NCBI GenBank assembly: GCA_051453625.1
Contig: JBOZIK010000001.1
Span: forward strand, 298,832,526 to 298,896,525
From: Welwitschia mirabilis
Taxonomy: Eukaryota; Gnetophyta; Gnetopsida; Welwitschiales
Direction of reading: 5' to 3'
DNA: 64,000 nucleotides
The notes beneath the pieces are model-generated. The model did not search any database and had not been told where the DNA came from. It saw only the letters and a program-made list of their open reading frames with translations. A program made the position numbers and the translations under genes. Shown here in pieces: positions 23,080-35,091 of the stretch. Numbering within the stretch: the first letter of the stretch is position 1; the number at the start of each line of letters is the position of its first letter.

Positions 23080-24487
23080 ATGAAATGACACAAACTTAAA
23101 TTATGAAAATTTTAACTTACTTTAAGGCCAACATTAAATTCCAAGATATCATAGTTGCAAATTTTAAGTAATGCTCTAATACTTAAAGGTGATATCCCTA
23201 AAAAAATTAATTTTAAGAAAAGGCAAATCTTACTTTCCTTTATACAAGAATTATTAATACATAAGCAAGGCTTAAAATTAATTTGTACATGAAACAACAC
23301 AATAAAAAAGGACCTCTATAAAAGAAAGAACAAGTTTCAATTAATTTCACTAAAAATTCAGTTTACTAAAATGACATGATGATACTAATTTAATCATAGG
23401 ATAAATACTTCATAAAGGATGTAAGGACATATTCAATATTCCTATGAAATTTCCTAGGCACTCATGGTATAAAATAAGATATAAGGAAAATCAACTTCTA
23501 TTTTGTACACACCTCTTTAAAGGATAAGTATTTAACATAAGTAATCATCATTAATTTCATAAGAGTGTAATGTATTACAACCACAATTATCTAAATGGAG
23601 AATCATTACTTTACAAGCTTATAAAACTAATTAAGATTTGAATCATGGATTAATTAAAAGAGGAGAAAATTGGTGGCTAAGGGCTAGAAAAATTATTAAA
23701 TCCCATGCTAATAGCAAAATGTTTGTACTTATTAGGAATCAAACTAGGGACATCTTCTTTTCTAAACTATTCAATAATCATCTGTGCTAATGATTTCATC
23801 TAAAAATTTTATTGATGCAAAACAATGAGAAGGAAGATTACCTTACCTTCATCAAATCTTAAAAATTAAAGTCCTAGCTTGAAACCCATAAATATAGCAT
23901 GGTTTTCTTGAAGAGCTCACAGTGATGGAATAAATTATTTAAGAAGCTCACAACTACAACACAACTTAAAGACAAGAAGATAAATGCTTGGTAAAGGGAA
24001 CAGGAAAAACGCGCAGAAAGAAAATTTGTTATGTGTGATATTCCTTATCTCTTCGCAAGCAAAAAATAGCAGATTTTTGATCATTTTCTTCACTGAGAAA
24101 GACCTCTTCTTCTTAAATAATGACTTTTCAGGCTAGCGGAGTTCAAGATAAGGCATTTTATCTCATTTTTAAAAGTTTTAGCAGTTATTTTCTAAGTGTG
24201 AAACTATCTAAAATGCAGTGAAACATTTTTGTAGGAGGAGGGATGTGATGTATTAGGAAAAACATTTTTATGATGGAAAAAATGATTTTAATCTTAGGAT
24301 AATTCAATGAATGGTATTAATTTCATTCAACACTATTAAGTGTGCCCTAATCCTACTCCTTTTTAGGCTAAATTGAGTTAAATTCCTTCAAAATGCATAA
24401 GGGAACTAATGCACTAGAAATCTACAAATGTTCACCTTCAGTTTTAATAGAAACATGACATATAAATGAGATGTAACACCCCTTAAC

Positions 24488-24565
24488 CAATAGTGGTTTG
24501 ATGGTGTAATGAAAAGAGGTGGTTATCATAAGAAGGGAGGTAGCTGTTCAAATCCCACCAATTCC
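24488..24565 (+). other. tRNA-like A/B-box module inside right LTR
   Basis: Counterpart of 14,208-14,283: GATGGTGTAATG, GGTGGTTATCATAAGAAGG, then TGTTCAAATCCCACCA. The box elements are kept while bases between them vary. Confidence 0.5.
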
Positions 24566-25404
24566 AAAATGGCCCATAATTTATTTAATAAAAACATCCC
24601 TCCTATTTTATATTTAAATTCTTATTTTAAGGTATTAATTATAGTTATGGGTATTACCTTTCCTTCATTCATTCCAACATTTAAGATTTTATCGAAATTG
24701 AGGGGCATCACCTAATACCCATTCTTTAAGCTTTTATCAAGATTTTTGCATTAAACACTTTTCATTTGAACCATGATGATACTTAAAATTTTAAAATTAT
24801 TACCAATTTTTTCACATTCCATAACCTTATCATTAGATGACAAAAATAGCTCATAATATATGGATAAGATTCAAGATCCTTTACTAATAATAATTAAAAA
24901 TCTTCAAATAACAGATTTTATTGCAAACCTATAGGAGGAAAAACATTAATTCAAGTATTAATTTTTTTTTAAAAATAATCTTCAATACTGAAAGGCACTC
25001 ACAAAAAGAAAATAGAGTCAGTCTCACAATAACAATAAGTACTGCAAACTATACAAAAGAAAATAGAGTCTGTTTCATAATAACAAATAACACATAAATA
25101 CTAAAGCATTTAGAATTTGAACTCCAATAGCCCAGAGGAGATACATTTAATCAAGATATTCTCCATCATTTTAGATCCATTGATCCTTCATAACTCATTC
25201 CATCTCAGCAATTAGACTCCATATTTATTACCTATCACAAAAGAGACTGGGGTGAGAACTATGAAAATCTCATAGCCTTAAGTATGGACTCAACAAGAAG
25301 AAACAACAAGAAAAAGTTCAAGACTTTTAAGAAATCAAAGACATACACAAATAATGAGCTCATGGTTATGTACAAAAATATCAAATATGTAATCTCCATC
25401 ATCA

Positions 25405-25645
25405 GTAACTTCATTGCCTCATTCGGTGATCTGTGAAGCTCACTTTCTCATTTAGCGATATGTGATTTTTTAATAATATTTAAATTTACTGTCTCATTTG
25501 GTGATATATGAATCCCACTGTCTAATTTGGCTATCTATGATACTCTCAATCATCATTAACTTAACTACCTCATTTGGTGATCTATGAAGCCCATTGCCTC
25601 ATTTGGTGATCTATGTGATTCTCTCTTCACTACCTTATTCGGTGA
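25405..25645 (-). repeat. Short interspersed tandem units in right LTR
   Basis: Same array as 15,150-15,445, with cores such as CTCATTTGGTGATCTATG. Confidence 0.8.
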
Positions 25646-26568
25646 TCTATGAACTTTAAGATAAAACAATGTCATGAAGCTAAAGAAGTTTGACCATAAT
25701 AATATACCTTTCCAAGAGGATAACTTCATGGATAAATTTTCTCATAAATGTTCATCTCATACAAGAAGATACTTTAAAAAATCGAGGATAGGTAGATAGA
25801 AATGAGATATGTATCAACATAGAGTTTTTCTTATTCAAGTAACACATGATTTAGTAACTTTCTTACATGAATATATACGCATTGATTCCAACAAACAAAT
25901 GCATATGAAGGACTATTAAGAAGATTTCAAAAGAATAAATTCATATGTAGATGTGATAAATTTAATACGAAATGTAAAAGAAAGGATCAACAAGCAAGCA
26001 TTAAAAAAGGTATAGAATCATACCAATTTTTACAAGTCTTCAAGGATTTTTTAGGCTTTAAGACTCAATAGCAAAGGTTCTTTAGAAATAAAAGTGAAGT
26101 TCTCAAAAATAAAAAGGAGGAGGACGGTCCTATTTATAATTATAGTTTGGTGGAATGTAAAGAGTTACAAGTATATAAGGATAAAATATCATGAATGAGG
26201 ATGGTTAAGAAAGGGGTTACATTATATCTCATAAAGGATTCACTAGCCATTGGGTTCTTTTAATAATATAATCAAGATAATGCTTTACATTTAATAATGA
26301 GAAAAGGAAATAAATAACATATCTCCACAATATACATTCAATTTAACATTTACATTGAATTGCATAAATAAAGAAATATATCATCTCCACCACCAGATCA
26401 TATAAAAATTTGGTACAAAGATTTACTAAAAAGGTATTCATATTACAACTCAATAATACTACATAGCACTTACAACAATTGAAGTTTCAAGTAATTTAAT
26501 ATTTTTCAAATATTTCATAAAACATAACTTGCAATTCCTATAAGAAAAGTAAAAATGTGGACATGACA

Positions 26569-26573
26569 TCAAA
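26569..26573. other. Right flank of Ty3 block (TCAAA)
   Basis: Candidate right target-site duplication; 3 of 5 bases match the left flank GCAAT, and 4 of 5 in the second copy of the junction (TCAAT, 30,991-30,995). Confidence 0.35.
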
Positions 26574-29500
26574 GAAATCAAAGAAAGACTTATATTTTAT
26601 TTGATCTTTAGATTTCCACAATTTCACAAACAAAGCCTTGCATTTATCTTCAAATTAATTAATGTTCTATGTTTTATTCTTGTAGGTGTGGAAATCACTA
26701 TTATTATCTAAGTGTAAGCTTTCTAGAAAAGTAAAATGATACATTTTTTGCTCATTATCCATGATCATTCATATGTCCAAGAGACATTATCATTATGCTA
26801 GTTGTAGTTGATCATAACAATTTATATATCCTAAGAATGAAAGATATTTTATTTGGAAATGTCATTTTGCCTTAAAAGATTACAAGCAAAAGGAGGAAGT
26901 GCCTTTCTATTAACAATCAATTGACCAACATGCATGAGAACTTTTTGAGCTAGAGCTCAAGCTTTAAACTTAAATTGTTGGGTTAAATGAAGAGAGTCTC
27001 ATTCAAAAGGAGAGCATAATTGAGAACATTAAATCTCTAAAATGAAGTGAGACATATCCCAAGGCTTCTATGTAAGATGAAGTTTAATCTTATTCCAATA
27101 CATTCATATTTGCTGAAAAACATACAAACTTGAAAGCTTTACATTTTTCTTATTTATCATCCAGATTCTCCAATGAGATTTATTTCAATATGATAAGGAA
27201 GAAATTTTTTCCTCTAAAAAATAAAATCTATAAAGCATTTTTCAAGCTTCACTACTTTGAAGGAATTAAATAATCCATTTAGAAATCAAAAGATATTCTT
27301 ACTTATTGATGGAAGGTATACCTAACTCTTCTAAAATTCTATCTAATAAATGGATATCTCAGGTTACTTTATGAAAGGCCTTATGATTATCTTGGTTACT
27401 TTAAAGATAACATCAAAGAAGCTTATTTATATATTTAAGTATCATCTTTAAATGAGACATGAAAGAAATGTAGTAAAGTGGAATTGCACTTAAGATATGT
27501 TTGGTGACAACTAATCTATCTATCAAAGAAAGATGTTTTGAAGCCCATTTAAGAGTTTTACTTTAAATACTACCAACCACATTATAGTAAAGAGAGTTAT
27601 GATTATCTTGAAGATCTAAGAGGACATCTAAAAAAGTGAATTTATTTGTAAGAGTAAGCTATTTAAAAGGAAATTTACTATGATAATTAGATAGTGGCAA
27701 ATAACTACCTCTGATGGCTTGAATCTTGATCAAATTAATTTTGGAGTGAGATCCCTTATACTAAATATCAACTACAGCTAGAAAATCCTATATATTTTAT
27801 TCAATTTCTTCCAAAATTACAAAAGTATCATGAGCAAATTAGTTATGGGAGACTTTAGAACCACCTAGGAGTAGGATTATTATAGGAATAGGATTTTGAT
27901 TCTTAAGATAACTTATGGCTTTTAAAGCACCTACTACAATAATAAATGAGATGAAGGTAGAGGAAAACCTTGTTGAAAAGATCTACCCTAATTTATGTGA
28001 GTAGAGAACTTGTCATTAATGCAAATAACAGACAAGGAATCTATAAGAGGAATTTTAACATAATCCTCAAAGAGACTCCCTAAATTGTGATAGTTGATGA
28101 GGAAAAGAAGGTAATTTTAATTTAATAAATCATAAGTCATAGAAAAATCTAGTTTTAGCAAAAGGGCTTTCTAAGACAAAGTATAAGCATAACTAATACA
28201 CTTATAATAAATTATCCAATATGTATTTGTTTTACACAAAAGTGGTTTACTCTTTTCTAATAAGACCAAGAATAAAATTCTTTGATTTATTGGTTATGGA
28301 TTTAACAATAATTTTTTAAGGGACATTTAATATCATACTATTTCTCTAATTATTAATTTGGAAAGTATCACTGACTTTAAAAATAGAATTAATAACACTT
28401 GTATTTAGAGTTTGCCCCAAATAACTCTTATGAAGTATATCAAAAAACAAGTGATAATAATCATCACTTATATATCTTCAAAAATTTATAAAGATTTCTA
28501 AAGAATAATTATATAAATATTGGCCTTTTCTTCCTTTAATTATCAAAATGAAATAGATAATTTTAGTTTAACAAATGATTATTTTTTTCAAAGATAGTTG
28601 TATTATAGGGGAAAGTAGCTTCAAGGAAGATATTTAAGCTTTTGTAATAGATCAATCCTTTTAAGAAAAGATTATGAGATTAGTTAGAAAATTTTAAAAG
28701 GATCCCTTCTAGAGTATCACACAAGCCTTATTCTATTTAAATAATATTAATTCAATAGGGATCAGGATTATTTTTAACAAATTAAAAGATTTAGAAGAAG
28801 CCTAGTCTCAGATATAAAGCCATAAAATATAAGCTTAAAATTTGTTGTGACTAGTCTTATGATGATTTTAGTTAATTTTGTATTGAGAAGAATATAAAAA
28901 GAAGGACTCTATATTCATACCATTTTGTCCAATAATTTTGTATTCAAATTCTTAGACATCTGAGATGAGCTTCAGCTTATAATTGTTAATGTCCCTTGAA
29001 TTGCACTTATTAAAGCATTTTATTAAACTTTGATAGAGTCTTTATTCCATTGATGAATATAGCTAGTGTTATTAAGAGGTGTTAATGACAAGTTTTAGAG
29101 TTACAAAATGGAATTACCTAAAGGATTACTTCAAATAAAGGAAGTCTTATAAATGAAAGGATCCTAAGAAGGGGCCGAATTATTATGATATCATATGGAT
29201 CACAAGATAGAAGATTGATTATATACAAATTGTGTACAATATTTCTTAACTAGAAATACCTTATTTTGAGATAAATAAACTAAATTTTTATTAGATAAAT
29301 AGGTTTAATATAGGTAAGAGGAAATCTAGGAATTTTCTATATGAGTATTATTCTAAGTAAACCACCATGAGATATTAGAGTTCTTATAATTATGATTAAT
29401 AACTTAAATATTAAATGTATTTAAAATAAGATTAAATAGATAATTCCTCATGATCTAGACACTCATTTCTACCTTCGTTTTTGTTAATAATATTTTTAGT

Positions 29501-29860
29501 CATATTAAAATTACGATTGATATTCCAAGCTAATTTTGATAAAGATTGAAAAAGCCATTACTATAGTTAAAAGCATTTATTACTTTGACATGATTTTTTA
29601 ATCTTACAAGAAGGCACCTTATTTTATTGAATAATGCCACTTTATCCCTTATTGTCCTAAGTTGGTCCTATGTTTTATCTAGAGTTATGTTCCTATTAAT
29701 CCAAAGTTATCTTAATTTCATAATCTCAAGTTTACCAAATTTATTTTCATATTTTAAGCTAGTTTAGGACCTCTTTCCAACCATTTTCTGTCATTAGATG
29801 ATGTCAAATTTTAATATCAGAAAACATCATTCTAACTATTTTATAATATTAACTTGTTAT
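26574..29860 (-). pseudogene. Plant L1-type LINE ORF2: linker and reverse transcriptase, broken (copy 1)
   Basis: On the minus strand, from right to left: a linker with NKFGKLEIMKL (about 29,720); the RT core with GRSFQQGFPLP ('G--QG-PLSP', about 27,970); AHDTFVILEEIE for the FADD catalytic box (about 27,835; first Asp read as His); SKINLIKIQAI; then HLSLIDRLVVTKHILSAIP and PLYYISF (about 27,500), the usual segment after the RT. Stops occur every few dozen codons. The zf-RVT tail lies beyond the Ty3 block at 12,606. The endonuclease domain was not recognised upstream, where a dispersed repeat takes over at 29,870. Confidence 0.75.
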
Positions 29861-29869
29861 TTTTAACAA

Positions 29870-30190
29870 AATAACGAGTATAAAGGAAATTTCCATGCAT
29901 CATTTTAGCTTATAATTATAGGAGAGCTTAATGGTTAAAGTACTAAAAATATTAGCTAATTATTTATTTTTAAGAACCTGTGTTTTGGGAATGCAGATGT
30001 TAAGTTAGTCTAGTTTTAGTTTAGATCCACTATTGATGGAATGCAGATCCTTATCTTTAGAGTTAGCATTGTTAATTTATTGTTTTAAGTTTTACATAAG
30101 ATTATTTATTTAAATCAATTTTAAACAAAAATAAATTTAAGTTGTTTTGATTACATTCTTTCATGCTTTAACTCCCATTCACGACCATTT
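29870..30190 (+). repeat. Dispersed ~330 bp repeat, copy 2
   Basis: Related to 10,960-11,290 and 34,280-34,630; see the landmarks given for copy 1. Confidence 0.7.
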
Positions 30191-30247
30191 ATACACTTCC
30201 ATGGATTTCAATATAGCCATGTAACTCATGCACTAACAAATAAATAT

Positions 30248-30268
30248 TTAAGAAGGTTACCTTCTTAA
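30248..30268 (+). other. Perfect 9 bp hairpin, copy 1
   Basis: TTAAGAAGG, loop TTA, CCTTCTTAA. The duplicate at 34,674 has a different but still perfectly paired stem. A longer imperfect inverted pair, GATACTAC and GTAGTACC, follows at about 30,271-30,315. Confidence 0.75.
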
Positions 30269-30650
30269 GTGATACTACCATGCATATGATGATGCAAGAG
30301 TAGTACCATCATGAGTAGAAAATTGAGGACATAATGCACTTTATCACAAATGAACCATTTGTAGAATAATTGCATTTCTTTTACTTCCTACTCTTTTAGC
30401 ATCCCTTATGGAGAAATTCTCTTTTTTGCAGCACCTTAATCCTTTAAAATCATTTCCTATGACCTCAGGATATGTAATATCTCATAAGTTTTAAATTTTT
30501 TCTTTTATGTTTTTTAGAATATTGGTTGTGTTGTTTTTGTAGATTTTCTTCCATACATATAAATACTAACTTGCCATAAGTGATTAGATTCTTATAGCTG
30601 TATCATTTTTCTATTAATAATTGGTAAAGTTTGTTCCATTTATTAATCCA

Positions 30651-30750
30651 NNNNNNNNNNNNNNNNNNNNNNNNNNNNNNNNNNNNNNNNNNNNNNNNNN
30701 NNNNNNNNNNNNNNNNNNNNNNNNNNNNNNNNNNNNNNNNNNNNNNNNNN
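30651..30750. other. Assembly gap, exactly 100 N
   Basis: The left flank is the end and the right flank the start of the 4.3 kb duplicate. Confidence 0.98.
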
Positions 30751-30990
30751 AATATACATTCAATTCAGCATTTACATTCAATTGCATAAATAAAGAAAGA
30801 TATCATCTCCACCACTAGAGCATATAAGAAATTGGTACAAAGATTTACTGAAAAGGTATTCATATTATGACTTAATAATACTACATGGCAAGTATAACAA
30901 TTGGGGTTTCAAGTAATTCAATATTTTTCAAATATTTCATAAAACATAACTTACAATTCTTATAAGAAGAGTTAAAATGTGGATGTGATA
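30751..30990 (-). repeat. Terminal 240 bp of a Ty3 LTR
   Basis: It equals 26,329-26,568 apart from scattered substitutions. The rest of the LTR is absent because the contig starts here. Confidence 0.85.
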
Positions 30991-33900
30991 TCAATAGAGA
31001 TTAAAGAAGGACTTATATTTTATTTGATCTTTAGATTTCCATAATTTCACAAATAAAGCCTTGCATTTATCTTCAAATTAATCAATGTTTTATGTTTTAT
31101 TCATTTAGGTGTGAAAATCACTATTATTATCTAACTAAGTGTAAGCTTTTGAGAAAAGTAAAATGATACATTTTTTGCCCATTAGCCATGGTCATTGATA
31201 TGTCCAAGAGACATTATCATTATGCTAGTTGTAGTTGATCATAATAATTTATATATCCTAAGAATGAAAGATATTTTATTTGGAAATGTCATTTTGCCTT
31301 GAAAGATTAAAAGCAAAAGGAGGAAGTGCCTTGCTATTAATAATTAATTGACCAACATGCATGAGAACTTTTTGAGCTAGAGCTCAAAATTTAAACTTAA
31401 ATTGGTGGGTTAAAGGAATAGAGTCTCATTCAAAAGGAGTAAACCATTGAAAACATTAAATCTTTAAAATGAAGCGAGAGATATCCCGAGGCTTCCATGT
31501 AAGATGAAGTTTAATCTTATCCTAATACATGCATATTTGCTGAAAAACATAAGAACTTGGAAGATTTACATTTTGCTTATTTATCATCCAGCTTCTCCAA
31601 TAAGATTTATTTCAAGATGACAAGGAAGAAATTTTTTATTCTAAAAAATAAAATCTATAAAGCATTTTTAAATCTTCACTACTTTGAAGGAATCAAATAA
31701 TCCATTTAGAAATCAAAAGGTATTCTTACTTATTGATGGAAGGGATACCTAGCTCTCCTAAAACTCTATATAATAAATGAATATCTTAAGTCACTTTATG
31801 AAAGGCCTTGTGATTATCTTGGTTACTTCAAAGATAACATCAAATAAGCTTGTTTATAGATTTAAGTATCATCTTGAAATGAGACATAAAAGAAATGCAG
31901 TAAACTGGAATTACACCTGAGATATATTTAGTGGCAACTAATCTATCTATCAAAGAAAGATGTTTTGAAGCCCATTTAAGAGTTTCACTTTAAATATTAC
32001 CAATCAAATTCTAGTAAAGAGAGTTAGGATTATCTTGGAGGTCCAAGATGATGTCTAAAAAAGTGAATTTATTTGTAAGAGTAAGCTATTTAAAAGGAAA
32101 TTTACTATGCCAATTGGATAATGGCAAAGAACTATCTTTGATGGCTTGAATCTTGTTCAAATTAATTTTGGAATGAGATGCCTTATACTAAATATCAACT
32201 AAAGCTAAAGAATCCTAGATATTTTATTCAATCTCTTCCAAAATTACAAAGGTATCATGAGAAAATTAGTTATGGGAGACTTTAGAACTATCTAGGAGTA
32301 GGATTCTTATAGGAATAGGATTGTGATTCTTAAGATCAATTATGGCTTTTAAAGCATCTACTACAATAATAAATGAGTCAAAGGTAGAGGACAATCTTGT
32401 TTAAAAGATCTACCCAAATTTATGTGAGGAGAGAACTTGTCATTAATGCAAATAATAGACAAGGAATCTATAAAAGGCATTTTAACATAATCCTAAAAGA
32501 CACTTCCTAAATTGTAATAGTTGATGAGGGAAAGAAGGTCATTTTAATTCAATAAATCATAAGCCATAGAAAAATCTAGTTTTAGCAAAAGAGCTTTCTA
32601 AGACAAAGTATAAGCATAACTAATACACTTATAATAAATTGTCCAATGTGTATTTATTTTATACAAAATGGTTTGCTCTTTTCTAGTAGGACCAAGAATA
32701 AAATTCTTTGATTTATTAGTCATGGATGTAACAATAATTTTGCAAGGGACATTTAATATCATACTATGTCTCTAATTATTAATTAGAAAAGTATCACTGA
32801 CTTTAAAAACAAAATTAATAGCACTTGTATTTAGGGTTTACCCCAAAGAACTCTTATGAAGGATCTCTAAAAACAAGTGAAAAGAATCATCACTTATATA
32901 TCTCCAAAAATTTATAAAGAATTCTAAAGTATAATCATATAAACATTGGCTTTTTCATCCTTTAATTGTCATAATGAAATAGATAATTCTAGCTTATACA
33001 AATGATTATTTTTTCCAAAGATAGTTATATTGCAGGGGAAAGTAGCTTCAAGGAAGATATTCAAGCTTTTGTAATAGATCAATTCTTTTAAGAAAAGATT
33101 ACAAGATTAGTTAGAAAATTTTAAAAGAATCCCTTCTAGAGTATCACACAAGCCTTATTCTATTTAAATAATATTTATTCAATAGGGATAAGAATTATTT
33201 TTAACAAATTAAAAGAATTTAGAAGAAGCCTAGTCTCACATATAAAGCCATGAAAGATGAGCTTGAAATTTGTTGTGACTAGCCTAGTGGTAATTTTGGT
33301 GAATTTTGTATTGAGAAGAATATAAAAGAAAGGATTCTGTATTCATACCATTTTGTCTAATAATTTTGGATCAAAATTCTTAGACATCTAAGATGAGTTT
33401 CATCCTATAATTGTTGATGTCCCTTGAATTGAACTTATTAAAGCATTTTACTAAACTTTAGTAAAGGATTTATTCCATTAATGAATATAGCTAGTATTAT
33501 TAAGAGGTATTAATGACAAGTTCTAGAGTTACAAAATGGAATTACCTAAAGGATTACTTCAAAGAAAGGAAGTCTTAGAAATTAAAGGATCCTAAGAAGG
33601 GGCTGAGTTTATTATGATGTTGTATGGATCAAAAGATAGAAGACTAATCATATACAAATTGTGTACAATCTTCCTTAACTAGAAATCCCTTCTTTTAAGA
33701 TAAATAAACTAAAATTTTATTAGATAAATAGGCTCAATAAAGGTAAGAGGAAATCTAGGCATTTTCTATGAGTATTTTTCTAAGTAAACCACCATGAGAT
33801 ATCAGAGTTCTTGCAATTATGATTAAGAACTTAAATATTAAATGTATTTAAAATAAGATAAAATTAATAATTTCTTATAATCTAGACACTCATTTATACC

Positions 33901-34260
33901 TTCCTTTTTGTTAATAATATTTTATCATATTAAAATCACGATTCATGTCCAAGCTGGTTTTGATAAAGACTGAGTAAGCCATTACTACAAATAAAAGCAT
34001 TTATTACTTTGATATGATTTTTTAATCTTACAAGAAGGCACCTTATTTTGTTGAATTATGCCACTTTATCCCTTATTGTCCTAAGTTGGTCCTAAGTTTT
34101 ATCTAGAGTTATGCTCCTATTGGCCCAAATTTATCTTGAGTTTCATAGTCTCAAATTTATCAAATTTATTTTCATATTTTAAGCTAGTTTAGTACCTCTT
34201 TCCAATCATTTTATGTCATTACATGATGTTAAATTTTAGTATCAGAAAATATCATTTTAA
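30991..34260 (-). pseudogene. LINE ORF2 linker and reverse transcriptase, broken (copy 2)
   Basis: Duplicate of 26,574-29,860 with the same motifs, for example SHDTFVILEEIE at about 32,255. Many stops are shared with copy 1 and some are private, so decay went on before and after the duplication. Confidence 0.75.
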
Positions 34261-34279
34261 CTACATTCTAATATTAACT

Positions 34280-34630
34280 TATTTCATTTTTAACAAAATA
34301 ATGAGTATAAATGAAATATCCCTGCATTATTTTAGCTTATAATTATAGGAGAGTTTGATGGTTAAAGTACTAAAAATATTAGCTAAATATTTATTTTTAA
34401 TGACTATGTTTTGGGAATGCACATGTTAAGTTAGTCTAGTTTTAGTTTAGATCCACTATTGATGGAATGTGGATACTTATCTTTAGAGTTAGCATTGTTA
34501 ATTTCTTGTTTTAAGTTTTACATAAGATTATGTACTTAAATCAATTTTAAACAAAAAGAAATTTAAGTTGTTTTGATTACATTCTTTCATTCTTCAAATC
34601 CCCTTCATTACCATTTATACACTTTCATGT
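34280..34630 (+). repeat. Dispersed ~330 bp repeat, copy 3
   Basis: Copy within the second 4.3 kb duplicate, closest to 29,870-30,190. Confidence 0.7.
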
Positions 34631-34673
34631 ATTTCAATATAGCCATGTAACTCATGCACTAACAAATAAATAT

Positions 34674-34694
34674 TTAAGGAGGCTACCTCCTTAA
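34674..34694 (+). other. Perfect 9 bp hairpin, copy 2
   Basis: TTAAGGAGG, loop CTA, CCTCCTTAA. Relative to copy 1 both partners of one base pair changed (A-T to G-C), keeping the stem. Confidence 0.75.
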
Positions 34695-35091
34695 GTGATA
34701 CTACCATGCATATGATGGTGCAAGAGTAGTACCATAATGAGTAGAAAATTGAGAACATAATGCACTTTATCACAAATGAACCATTGGTAGAATTATTGCA
34801 TTTGTTTTACTTCCTACTCTCTTAGCATCCCTGATGGAGAAATTTTCTTTTTTGCATTAGAATCTCTCTAGTTACCTTAATCCTTTACAATAATTTCCTA
34901 TGAACTCATGATATGAAATATCTCATAAGTTGTAAATTTTTTCTTTTATGGTTTTTAGAATATTGGGTGTGTTGTTTTTGTAGATTTTCTTCCATACATA
35001 TAAACACTAAGTTGCCATAGGTGATTATATTCTTATAGTTTTATCATTTCTCTATTAATAATTAGTAAAGTTTGTGCCATTTATTATTCCA

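Larger units (their letters stand above)
12803..26568 (-). mobile_element. Composite Ty3/gypsy chromovirus (Tekay/Del-like), three LTRs
   Basis: Minus-strand Ty3 block. Read in coding direction (right to left): old 5' LTR, primer site, gag start, gap, second LTR, primer site, gag, zinc knuckle, protease, RT, RNase H, integrase, chromodomain, polypurine tract, 3' LTR. The order PR-RT-RH-INT-chromodomain, the Gag type and the long LTRs fit the Tekay/Del chromovirus lineage. The outer LTRs resemble each other more than the middle LTR, which keeps far more CpG and is probably younger. LTR-gag-LTR-gag-pol-LTR is the product expected from unequal recombination between related elements, though the 100-N gap at 22,141 leaves misassembly possible. 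Stops are present in every enzymatic domain. Confidence 0.85.
23081..26568 (-). repeat. Ty3 LTR, right (5') copy, 3.49 kb
   Basis: It runs from TGAAATGACAC to ACATGACA on the plus strand. It matches the left LTR over the full length, differing mostly by C/T and G/A and small indels. The right edge meets LINE sequence. Confidence 0.9.
26329..30650 (+). repeat. 4.3 kb duplicate, copy 1 (LTR end plus LINE, ends at gap)
   Basis: It matches 30,751-35,091, including the same LTR-LINE junction. The duplication therefore happened after the Ty3 insertion, or the two are alleles. Divergence is roughly 5-8 percent by eye. Copy 1 stops at an N gap on TTATTAATCCA; copy 2 reads TTATTATTCCA and goes on. 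Confidence 0.85.
30751..35091 (+). repeat. 4.3 kb duplicate, copy 2
   Basis: Counterpart of 26,329-30,650. It starts directly after the gap and continues to the right into sequence not present in copy 1. Confidence 0.85.
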
